Under the pieces are notes generated by a model, which was not told where the DNA came from, ran no database searches, and was given only the letters and a program-made list of their open reading frames with translations. The translations under genes were made by a program, and so were the position numbers. Below are positions 49,006 through 56,034 of a DNA stretch of 64,000 bases, piece by piece. The stretch comes from CAXSEF01 sp964236695 (GTDB lineage Bacteria > Pseudomonadota > Alphaproteobacteria > Acetobacterales > Acetobacteraceae). Location of the stretch: contig CAXSFU010000010.1 in assembly GCA_964236695.1 (NCBI GenBank), positions 15,448 through 79,447 of the forward strand, given 5' to 3'. Each line of letters starts with the position of its first letter. The stretch's first letter is position 1.

Positions 49006-50147
49006 TGGCAGAACACGGAGCTGCCGTAGCCAACGAGGTACGGGTCGGCGACGATCGCGCCCGCAGACTGCTCGACGATGTCGAACTGCCCGTGCCCGTT
49101 GGCGCGCCCAATGCGCGTCCACAGGTTGGCGTGGTGGCACATGCGGTTGATCGCGACCGCGCCCTGCGGCGCGTCGAAGCTGGAGCCGAGGATCATCGGC
49201 CGCAGCAGGTCGGCGTCCGCGTCGCCGGTCCGTGCCAGGGCGGCCGCCCAGATGTGCACCTGGAAGTAGGCCGCCTCGGCGCACATGTTGGTGCTCGCGT
49301 CCTCGCCGTACAGTGCCTTGTAGCCGGCGACGAAGGCGGCGTTGCGCTCCCCTGGCACCGACTGGAAGTAGGGCGCCGCGGTGACGTGCCCCTCGCCGAC
49401 GTCGGCGCCCATGGCGCGCAGCTCCGCTTCCGTGGTGGTCAGGCTCGCGATCGGCACGACCCTGGGGTCGAAGCCCGCGTCGGCGTAGGCCTGGTAGAGA
49501 TGCGCGGTGGCGTCGCCGACCACGGTGGAGAACACGACGTCCGGGCACGTCTCGCGCAGGTCGCGCATCACCGGCGCGAAGTCGCGCGGCCCGGCGCGCA
49601 GCCCGACGTAGGACTCGCCCACCACCTCCCCGCCGTTGCTGCGCACCAGCTCGCGCATCAGCCGGTTCGCCGCGTGCGGGTAGCAGTAGTCCGACCCGAC
49701 GACGTGCACGCGCCGGCCGTAGTGCGCCATCACGTAGGTGCACAGCGCCATGCTGTTCTGGTTGGGCGCCGCGCCGGTGTAGATGACGCTGGGCGAGAAC
49801 TCGAACCCCTCGTACAGCGTCGGGTAGAACAGCAGCGAGTTCAGCCGCTCGACCACCGGCAGCACCACCTTGCGGCTGCTCGAGGTGTAGCAGCCGAAGA
49901 TCGCGCCGACGTCCTCGTCCAGGATCAGGCGTGCCGCCCCCCTGGCATAGGCGCGGGTGTCCGAGCCTGGGTCGCAGCAGACCGGCAGCACCTCGCGCCC
50001 CAGCACGCCGCCGCGCGCGTTGACCTCGCCGATCGCCTGCAGCGTGCCGCGCAGCTGCGTCTGCTCGATCACCGCCATGGACCCGGTGGTGGAGAACAGC
50101 ACGCCCACCCGCCACGGCGCTGACCCGGGAGCCCTCGATCCGCCCAT
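49002..50147 (-). CDS. amiC: Amide sensor / negative regulator AmiC
   Basis: A 381-residue periplasmic-binding-fold protein without a signal peptide, as expected for cytoplasmic AmiC. Visible: WRVGVLFSTTGSMAVIEQTQ, GGVLGREVLPVCCDPGSD, VGAIFGCYTSSSRKVVLPVV, SLLFYPTLYEGFEFSPSVIY, RVHVVGSDYCYPHAANRLM and NGHGQFDIVEQSAGAIVADP. It is homologous to the importer binding protein at 36121. It senses short-chain amides and sequesters AmiR. Translationally coupled to amiR. The upstream 351-nt gap to the ferredoxin gene suggests its own promoter. Confidence 0.93.
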   Translation of the reverse strand: MGGSRAPGSAPWRVGVLFSTTGSMAVIEQTQLRGTLQAIGEVNARGGVLGREVLPVCCDPGSDTRAYARGAARLILDEDVGAIFGCYTSSSRKVVLPVVERLNSLLFYPTLYEGFEFSPSVIYTGAAPNQNSMALCTYVMAHYGRRVHVVGSDYCYPHAANRLMRELVRSNGGEVVGESYVGLRAGPRDFAPVMRDLRETCPDVVFSTVVGDATAHLYQAYADAGFDPRVVPIASLTTTEAELRAMGADVGEGHVTAAPYFQSVPGERNAAFVAGYKALYGEDASTNMCAEAAYFQVHIWAAALARTGDADADLLRPMILGSSFDAPQGAVAINRMCHHANLWTRIGRANGHGQFDIVEQSAGAIVADPYLVGYGSSVFCQ

Positions 50148-50498
50148 GGCATCTTCCTTTCACGGTCGGCACGACACCCGAACCCGGCCCGTCGCGTCAG
50201 GAGGCACCGGGTCGCCCCGGCCTTGCCTGCCGCAGGGAACCGCGCCGCCACCGCCGGAACCAGGACGCAACCGCTTGCTCAGTAAAGCAAACGTCATGCC
50301 CGACTTGGAAGGAAAACTTGTGCCAAAATGCAGGCATCCCGCCCCTGTCTCGCCGTATGCGACAGGACTGTGCCCTGCCCATGGGCAGGCCGGCCGGATC
50401 GGAGGCAGTTCCCAACCGGGCGATGCCGCATCCCGCGGCAGGCTGCACCATCGGCGAACACCTGAGGCCGCCGGCCTGCGATCCCGTGCGCCCGCCGC
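50148..50498. other. Gap between amiC and the ferredoxin gene
   Basis: 351 nt without a gene. It contains a palindrome-arm fragment (GCCCCGGCCTTGCCTGC near 50213-50229), a small hairpin TTGCT-cagtaa-AGCAA near 50275-50290, and AT-richer DNA at 50260-50340 that likely holds the amiC promoter, although no convincing box pair was found. Confidence 0.45.
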
Positions 50499-50861
50499 TC
50501 AGTGCCGCAGCGCGACCTTCGCCGGGTCGAGCATCAGCCGCTCCACCCGCCGGCCACGCCGCACATGCTGCTCCAGGATCTCCTCGACATCGCGCTCGTT
50601 CTCGAAACGATACCAGACGCCTTCCGGATAGATCACCAGCAGCGGCCCGTGCTCGCACAGGTTGAAGCAGCCGGCATGGTTGACCCGGATGCGCCTCAGC
50701 CCGGTCGCCATGCCGATGCGGCACATCAGGTCGCAGAGCTGGCGCGACCGCTTCGCCGAGCAGCAGCCGCGCCAGTGGCCCGCCGGCCGCTCGTGCACGC
50801 AGCAGAACACGTGGACGTCGTAGAACCCGGCCGGCGCCGGCGACGCGGCGTCGTCAGGCAT
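50499..50861 (-). CDS. Thioredoxin-like [2Fe-2S] ferredoxin
   Basis: About 120 residues from ATG 50861, overlapping the CobW-type gene by 8 nt. Cluster cysteines: VHVFCCVHERPAGHWRGCCS, LCDLMC and VNHAGCFNLCEHGPLLVIYP. Then EGVWYRFENERDVEEILEQH and a short tail, all typical of the thioredoxin-like 2Fe-2S ferredoxins (Shethna-type fold) related to NuoE. It may carry electrons or bind metal for the COG0523 partner. A longer N terminus from 50879 is less likely. Confidence 0.85.
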   Translation of the reverse strand: MPDDAASPAPAGFYDVHVFCCVHERPAGHWRGCCSAKRSRQLCDLMCRIGMATGLRRIRVNHAGCFNLCEHGPLLVIYPEGVWYRFENERDVEEILEQHVRRGRRVERLMLDPAKVALRH

Positions 50862-51840
50862 CGACCGCGCTGGCCGCAAGCCCGGCCGCGAATTCCTTCC
50901 GGTCCAGGTTGCGCCCGATCACCACGAACACGCTCTCGCGCGCCTCGTCGTCGTGCCACATCCGGTCCGGCCGCATCGTGGTCAGCATCCGCACGCTCTG
51001 GAACACCAAGCGCTCGCGAAAGCCGCGCGCGTTGAAGATGCCCTTGGTGCGGAACAGGTCGTCGCCGTGCTCCGCGGCATGCTTGTTCATCCACGACATG
51101 AACCGGTTCATGTCGATCGGCCGCCGCTCCGTCAGCACGAACGACTTCACCGCGTCGTCGTGCTCGTGCAGGTGGTCCTCCAGCAGGTCCGGCTCGATCT
51201 TCAGCTTCGCTTCCAGGTCGAACGCGCCGACGTTGAGCACGCTGGCCAGGTCGATCACGCCGTTCGTGGTGTGGTGGATCGCGGCCAGCGGGTTCAGCCC
51301 GCGGATACGCCGCTCCACGGCCTCAAGCTGCGCCGCGCTCAGCAGGTCCACCTTGTTGATCAGGATGATGTCGCTGAACGCGACCTGCTCCTGCGCCTCC
51401 ACGCTCTGCGCCAGATTCGCCTCGATATTAACCCCGTCCACCAGCCCCACGAACGAGTCCAGCCGGATCGCCGCCTTGACCTCGTCGGACACGAAGAACG
51501 TCGAGGCGACCGGCGCGGGGTCGGCCAGCCCGGTGGTCTCGATCAGGATGCCGTCGAGCGAGCCCGCGCGGCTCTGCAGCCGCCCCAGCGTCTCGATCAG
51601 GTCGCCGCGCACCGTGCAGCACAGGCAGCCGTTGTTGAACTCGACGATCTCCTCGTTGCCGTCCTTGACCACCAGCTCGCCGTCGATGCTGACCGCGCCG
51701 AACTCGTTGACGATCACGGCGAGACGCTTCTCGCTCTGGTGGTGCAGCACGTGGTTGAGGAACGTCGTCTTTCCCGAGCCAAGAAAGCCGGTGATCACCG
51801 TGGCGGGGATGCGCACGTCGGACTTGGGCATCGTGTCCAT
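50854..51840 (-). CDS. COG0523 family GTPase / metallochaperone (CobW-like)
   Basis: A 328-residue G3E-family GTPase. Walker A is TGFLGSGKTTFLNHVL, then AVIVNEFGAVSIDGELV, the metal-binding CxCC motif in FNNGCLCCTVRGDLIETL, LIETTGLADPAPV (Walker B region) and LINKVDLL (NKxD). A CobW C-terminal domain follows, with RFMSWMNKHAAEHGDDLFRTKGI conserved. The frame extends 390 nt upstream into a repeat; I chose ATG 51840. Family members deliver Zn, Co or Fe to enzymes including nitrile hydratases. Here the target is unclear, because AmiE needs no metal. Overlap with the ferredoxin gene indicates joint function. Confidence 0.9.
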   Translation of the reverse strand: MDTMPKSDVRIPATVITGFLGSGKTTFLNHVLHHQSEKRLAVIVNEFGAVSIDGELVVKDGNEEIVEFNNGCLCCTVRGDLIETLGRLQSRAGSLDGILIETTGLADPAPVASTFFVSDEVKAAIRLDSFVGLVDGVNIEANLAQSVEAQEQVAFSDIILINKVDLLSAAQLEAVERRIRGLNPLAAIHHTTNGVIDLASVLNVGAFDLEAKLKIEPDLLEDHLHEHDDAVKSFVLTERRPIDMNRFMSWMNKHAAEHGDDLFRTKGIFNARGFRERLVFQSVRMLTTMRPDRMWHDDEARESVFVVIGRNLDRKEFAAGLAASAVDA

Positions 51841-51903
51841 GGCGGGAAACCTTTGCAGTGGGATGGGCCAGAAACGGGGAAACCCGCCGCAGCGGGTTTC
51901 CAA

Positions 51904-52039
51904 GGCAAGAAAGCAAGGCTGGGCTTTGCCTAGACCCGCACAGGGCCGTGAGGCCCTTTGATTCCCTGACTGAAGGGAGGCAGGTCCAGGGGCGCTGCCC
52001 CTGGCGGGGTCCAGGGGCAGAGCCCCTGGCCTTCCTTCC
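51904..52039. repeat. Intergenic palindromic module, family A (variant copy)
   Basis: Between tubulin-like A and the CobW-type gene. CTGGGC-ttt-GCCTAG (one imperfect pair), AGGGCC-gtga-GGCCCT, no CTTAAG in the centre (CCTGACTGAAGG), then CCAGGGGCGCTGCCCCTGG and CCAGGGGC-aga-GCCCCTGG. It ends just before the tubA stop and may terminate the tub transcript. Confidence 0.82.
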
Positions 52040-52040
52040 T

Positions 52041-53747
52041 CTACGCGACCGCCTGGTCGGCGACGCGCACGCGCTCCTTCATCGCGGCGATGCCGCCCGG
52101 CGTCGGCACCACGGTCTTGGTCATCATGGCGATGCCCTCCTCCATGATGATCTTGCGGTTCGCCGGCGGCAGCACGTCGCCGCGCAGCTGGTCGTACGGC
52201 ACGACCACCCAGCAGGCGCAGCCCCAGATGCACTCGCCGGCCATGCCCTCGAAGCGGATCGCCGGCTCGCTCAGCATCGGCCCGATGTCGATCAGCCAGG
52301 CGTGCTCGTTGAGCTTGTCCTCCCAGGACAGGGTGTCATAGACCTTCTGGCTGTCCCAGAACGCGATCAGGTCGGTCTTGGCCACGCCGGCCAGGATGAT
52401 GTTGGCGTAGGCGGTCAGCGCGTCGAAGAACTCGTGGCTGTCGATCTGCATCGTGCTGTCCGAGTCCAGCAGGTAGTTCTCGGTCATCATCTTCTTGAAG
52501 CCGGCCTTCATCTCGTCGACGCCCATGTTGCGCGACGCCTGGATGAACACCTCGGCGTAGTTGGTCTTGAAGCCGTCCTTCAGGCCGCTGTACTGCGGCA
52601 CGAAGTCGATCCACTGCGCGATCACCGAGTCCCACTTGCTCGGCGCCTCGCCCGGCAGAACCTGCACGCCAGGATGCGTCAGCTTGGCGACGTTGAACAT
52701 CGTCCAGTTGCGCGACTTGCCGCTGACCGTCTCGTGCGGCGCGCCGGTCAGGCCGGACGGGCGCAGGGCGCGGAACAGGTCGCGGCCGTTGTCGACCACC
52801 GCGAAGCGCATGAAGCTGTCGGCGACGAAGCGGTTCGTCACCATCTCCTTGATGCTCTGGCGGATGTGCGCCTCGCCCGTGGTGGTGTAGGCCGTCAGGC
52901 GCTGCCAGCTCTGCTCGGGGTTGACCACGAAGAACCCGCCGGTGAACGGGCTGCGATACAGGTCGCCCCACACTGCGGTGACGCCCGCGTTCTTGTCGTC
53001 GTCGAGCATGCAGTCCAGGTCGTTGAGCGTGGTGTATAGCGCCGGGCTGTTCTTGTAGGTCTCCGGGTCACCGGAATGCGGCAGCTGGCCCACGCCGATC
53101 ACCGGGATGCGGCGGCCGAACTTCACGTTGCTGAGGTGACGCGCGAGGTCGACCATCATGCCCGAGCCGGTGCCGCCCGCAAGGCTGAAGCACACGGTCA
53201 CCAGCGACGGCAGGCCGGCCTTGTCGACGTGGGCGACGAACTTGCGCAGCGCCGCGTCCATCGGCCGGTCGCCGGCGTAGTAGGCGTTGGCGTAGATGCC
53301 CTTGGCGACCGCGCGCGGGAAGTGCGAGCCGGCCTCCGGCATCACGTACTTCTTCGGCACGTAGCTCTCGAAGTTCGGGTTCCAGTAGTAGCGCGGATAC
53401 TCGAGCTTGAGGAACTCGCGGGTGCGGTTCATGCCCTCGAAGAACTCGTCCTTGCCCGGCACCGGCAGCGCGATCGCCTGGAACAGGAAGCGGTCCGTCG
53501 GGATGCCGCGGGACTCGAGACGCTTCACGAACGAGGCCGCGTAGTCCATCGCCAGGCCCATGTCCTGGTCGCCGATGTCGACGACCATCGCCGCGAAGGT
53601 AGCGCGCGGGTCCGCCAGGTGGTCCTCGATCTCGCCGGTGCGCAGCAGCGCCTCGACGTAGGCGGCACCGGTGCGGCCGATGCCGACCACGTGCATGCAG
53701 TGCGGGGCCTGGACCCCGGTCGCGCTGTGATAGAGGGAGGCTGACAT
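52041..53747 (-). CDS. Tubulin/FtsZ-superfamily protein A (intact GTP-binding signature)
   Basis: A 568-residue protein. N-terminal nucleotide-binding fold: HVVGIGRTGAAYVEALL (T1 loop G22-x-G-x-x-G27), FAAMVVDIGDQDM (strand 2/T2), and LVTVCFSLAGGTGSGMMVDL with the tubulin signature AGGTGSG at residues 190-196. A possible T7 catalytic loop is VVDNGRDLFRAL (N320, D323). A conserved block AVAKGIYANAYYAGDRPMDA and a C-terminal GMAGECIWGCACWVVVPYDQ are shared with protein B. It is longer than FtsZ (about 380) or tubulin (about 450) and lacks an FtsZ C-terminal peptide. The ATG at 53747 follows AAGGA. It probably binds GTP and may polymerise; its cell role is unknown. Located in the amidase locus, 47 nt after the 108-residue gene. 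Confidence 0.8.
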   Translation of the reverse strand: MSASLYHSATGVQAPHCMHVVGIGRTGAAYVEALLRTGEIEDHLADPRATFAAMVVDIGDQDMGLAMDYAASFVKRLESRGIPTDRFLFQAIALPVPGKDEFFEGMNRTREFLKLEYPRYYWNPNFESYVPKKYVMPEAGSHFPRAVAKGIYANAYYAGDRPMDAALRKFVAHVDKAGLPSLVTVCFSLAGGTGSGMMVDLARHLSNVKFGRRIPVIGVGQLPHSGDPETYKNSPALYTTLNDLDCMLDDDKNAGVTAVWGDLYRSPFTGGFFVVNPEQSWQRLTAYTTTGEAHIRQSIKEMVTNRFVADSFMRFAVVDNGRDLFRALRPSGLTGAPHETVSGKSRNWTMFNVAKLTHPGVQVLPGEAPSKWDSVIAQWIDFVPQYSGLKDGFKTNYAEVFIQASRNMGVDEMKAGFKKMMTENYLLDSDSTMQIDSHEFFDALTAYANIILAGVAKTDLIAFWDSQKVYDTLSWEDKLNEHAWLIDIGPMLSEPAIRFEGMAGECIWGCACWVVVPYDQLRGDVLPPANRKIIMEEGIAMMTKTVVPTPGGIAAMKERVRVADQAVA

Positions 53748-53794
53748 GGATTACGTCCTTCTTGTCGTGATGATCGAACACAAGGCCAGTAAAG

Positions 53795-54121
53795 TCAGCA
53801 CCTGACGGAAAACGTCTCGGTCGCGTCAAGAAAACCGAGATCCCGCAGTATGTGCGCCACCGATGTCGCGCGCTGGTTCGCAACATAGAGCATGTAGTCC
53901 TCGACGAAGAGGCCGGGATCGCGGGAGATCGTTCCCTCCTCGATCAGCGCCACGCCCTTCTCGAGATTGCTGCGGTCGAGCGCCACGGACCAGATCGGGG
54001 ATTCGATGTGGATCGCCGCGTCGTCAACCCTAGCAATGTGGAGAAACTTGCCCCCGGCCACGGTGGGGACCATGAAGCCCTCGCCGTACTTCGCCTTCAC
54101 CGCCGCCCAGTCAAGAGGCAT
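53795..54121 (-). CDS. Unknown 108-residue protein between the tubulin-like genes
   Basis: Not recognised. A soluble alpha/beta protein: PLDWAAVKAKYGEGFMVPTV, GGKFLHIARVDDAAIHIESP, WSVALDRSNLEKGVALIEEG, and an end with SVAHILRDLGFLDATETF. The N-terminal WAAVKAKYGEGF and the alternating strands suggest a small binding domain. No signal or membrane segment. The ATG at 54121 is preceded by a GGGGGG run. Gaps are short (75 nt to B, 47 nt to A) and on the same strand, so it is probably co-expressed with both tubulin-like proteins and may be their adaptor or regulator. Confidence 0.7.
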   Translation of the reverse strand: MPLDWAAVKAKYGEGFMVPTVAGGKFLHIARVDDAAIHIESPIWSVALDRSNLEKGVALIEEGTISRDPGLFVEDYMLYVANQRATSVAHILRDLGFLDATETFSVRC

Positions 54122-54196
54122 CGCAGGCCCCCCGATCCAGGCAGCCCGGCAGCACGGCCCGCGCCGTGTCGCACGCGGCGCGGCACCCCCGCCGCG

Positions 54197-55747
54197 TCAT
54201 GCCGCCTGCGCCTCGCCGCGCAGCGCCGCGAGCGGCACCGCAACCCAGCCGGAGCCGCCGAACAGGCTCGCCCCCGCCATGCCGTCGAGCTGCGTCGAGG
54301 GCTCGCTCAGCACGATGCCCCGCTCCAGCAGCAGCGAGTGCGCGAGACGCCGCTCGTCCGCGCCGCACGCCTCGTAGGCAGTGCGCGCCCGCCCGAACAT
54401 CGCGAGGTCGGTCTTGCTGACGCGCGGCAGCACGAACTGCACGCTGCCGGCCGCACCGCCCCCCACCACCACGGGCGCCACCTCCGGCGACAGCGCCTGC
54501 TCCAGCGACGCGGCCGCCTCGGCGACGCCGGCCGCCTCCGGATCGGCCACCCGCATCTCGACGAACTCCGGCTCGTAGCCCGGCAGCAGCCCGAGATTCG
54601 CCGCAAGATCCGGCCCCGCCGCAAGCGGCCCCTCCATGTCGGCGTAGCCGAGCACGTGGATCCAGCGCGATCCCCACGGCGTGCGCGCCGCGGAATGCTG
54701 CGTGGACGGCGCCGCCACCCAGTTCAGCAGCCGCAGCATCTCCCACAGGTTTGCGCCGTTGCGCAGCGTCAGCAGCGAGGCGATCTCGCGCCGCACCCGG
54801 GCCTGCGCCGCCGCCAGGTCGCCGGTCGCGGCCCACACCGGCTGCTGCGGCACCAGAAGGAAGCCCGCGGTGAACGGGTTCTTGAACAAGTCGCCGCACG
54901 ACAGCACGACGCCGCGGTTCTTGTCCTCGTCACCCAGGCAGTCGATCTCGTTCAGCAACGGGAACAGCTGCGCCCCGGTGTGCGCCTCTGCGTCGCCCTC
55001 GCACGGCGCGATGCCGATGCCGGTCACCAGCACGCGGCGGCCGAGGATCACGTTGGACAGGTGGCGCGCCACGTCCACCGCCATGCCGCTGCCGACGGAG
55101 CCGCCCATGCCGAACACGATGCACACCACCGCGTCGCCCGGCGCCGCGTCCAGGCTGGCCGCGAAACGTCGCAGCGCCATGGCCGCCGGACGCTCGCCGT
55201 CATAGTACGCCCGCCCGTACACCGCCTTCGCCAGCGCCCGCGACACCCCGGCGGCCGGCGCCGCCGCCTCCTCCCCCACCCAGGGCCGGTACTGCGGGTC
55301 CCACCGCGTCAGCGGTGACTCGAGCTGGAGGAACTCTCGGTAGCGCCCCAGGCTGTCGAGCAGCACGCCCGCCGGCGGCACGCCCAGCACCAGGCGTTCC
55401 ACATGCGCGCGCCCTTGCGGGAACTTCGCCGCCAGCGAGGCCAGCGTGCCGCCCCCGGCCGCCTCCCCACCGGCGTCGCCGATGTCGATGGTCAGGGCGG
55501 TAAGGCGCGCGCCCTCGTTGCCGAGCAGGTCATCGGGCGCGTCGGCCAGGATCTGCTCCACGGCACGGCAGCCGGCGGTGCCGAGGCCGACGACGTGCAC
55601 GCTGTACGGCAGGGCGGCGGCATCGGCGATGCGGTGGATGCCGCGCCGCAGCGCGTCGAGCTTGCGCTGCTGCAGCTTCGCTTCCGTCGTGCCGATCGCC
55701 GGCGTCGGCCGCCCGCGCAACAGATCGATGCCTGCCTGAGATGCCAT
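54197..55747 (-). CDS. Tubulin/FtsZ-superfamily protein B (degenerate signature)
   Basis: A 516-residue paralog of protein A. HVVGLGTAGCRAVEQIL gives the T1 loop (G54-x-G-x-x-G59), but the signature loop is FGMGGSVGSGMAVDVARHLS: G-G-S-V-G-S-G at 215-221, where the Gly-Thr of AGGTGSG is Ser-Val. At the likely T7 loop it has RNGANLWEML, with Asn333 aligned to Asp323 of A. Shared blocks ALAKAVYGRAYYDGERP, SNVILGRRVLVTGIG and LDGMAGASLFGGSGWVAVPL show common descent. It probably binds GTP poorly or does not hydrolyse it. I chose ATG 55747 after AGGAG; a longer frame to 55852 would run through the attenuator hairpin. Confidence 0.78.
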   Translation of the reverse strand: MASQAGIDLLRGRPTPAIGTTEAKLQQRKLDALRRGIHRIADAAALPYSVHVVGLGTAGCRAVEQILADAPDDLLGNEGARLTALTIDIGDAGGEAAGGGTLASLAAKFPQGRAHVERLVLGVPPAGVLLDSLGRYREFLQLESPLTRWDPQYRPWVGEEAAAPAAGVSRALAKAVYGRAYYDGERPAAMALRRFAASLDAAPGDAVVCIVFGMGGSVGSGMAVDVARHLSNVILGRRVLVTGIGIAPCEGDAEAHTGAQLFPLLNEIDCLGDEDKNRGVVLSCGDLFKNPFTAGFLLVPQQPVWAATGDLAAAQARVRREIASLLTLRNGANLWEMLRLLNWVAAPSTQHSAARTPWGSRWIHVLGYADMEGPLAAGPDLAANLGLLPGYEPEFVEMRVADPEAAGVAEAAASLEQALSPEVAPVVVGGGAAGSVQFVLPRVSKTDLAMFGRARTAYEACGADERRLAHSLLLERGIVLSEPSTQLDGMAGASLFGGSGWVAVPLAALRGEAQAA

Positions 55748-55810
55748 CCACGCTCCTGCGAGAACGGTGTCGCCAGCGGCCAACGAGACAGGCCGCGCAC
55801 GCCACGCGTG

Positions 55811-55860
55811 GGTAAAAACGCAAAACGCCCCTGTCTTCGCACGATGGTGCAAGAACAGGG
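55811..55860 (-). terminator. Terminator or attenuator hairpin upstream of tubulin-like B
   Basis: On the minus strand GCCCCTGTTCTTGCAC-catc-GTGCGAAGACAGGGGC forms a 16-nt imperfect stem with 4-nt loop, followed by GTTTTGCGTTTTTA. Hairpin plus T-rich tract is the usual intrinsic terminator. It lies after amiE and about 64 nt before the tubB start, so it can end amiE transcripts or attenuate tubB. Confidence 0.65.
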
Positions 55861-55905
55861 GCGAAACATGCCGGTTTTAGAGGGCGGCCTCGGTGCCGCG
55901 ACATC

Positions 55906-55934
55906 AGATGACAAGACTGCAAACGCGATGTCAA
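55906..55934 (-). promoter_or_regulatory. Candidate promoter for the tubulin-like genes
   Basis: Minus strand: TTGACA (55934-55929), 17-nt spacer, TCATCT. The -35 box is perfect and the -10 box is poor. A start near 55899 would put the terminator-like hairpin 40-75 nt into the leader. Confidence 0.35.
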
Positions 55935-55958
55935 CAACCATCTGGGCGCGCAGCGCCT

Positions 55959-56004
55959 GCCCTGGCAGGACATGGCCGCGAGGCCGGCCATGTCCTGCCA
56001 GGGC
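55959..56004. repeat. Perfect 19-bp inverted repeat after amiE
   Basis: GCCCTGGCAGGACATGGCC, 8-nt loop, and its exact reverse complement. It begins 31 nt after the amiE stop. No T-run follows on the minus strand. It could stabilise the amiE mRNA end or be a protein-binding site. Confidence 0.8.
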
Positions 56005-56034
56005 CCGCCCGCCTGGCGCGCCCGGCCGATCGCC

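Noticed and set aside
50148..50340. Sigma-54 site upstream of amiC (TGGCAC followed by TTCC)
   Set aside because: The -24 half is good, but the essential GC at -12 is CC, so it does not meet the minimum consensus.
52041..53747. Tubulin-like A as the cell-division gene ftsZ
   Set aside because: Length, signature form and C terminus differ from FtsZ, and there is no ftsA/ftsQ/mur context; the cell would need its own ftsZ elsewhere.
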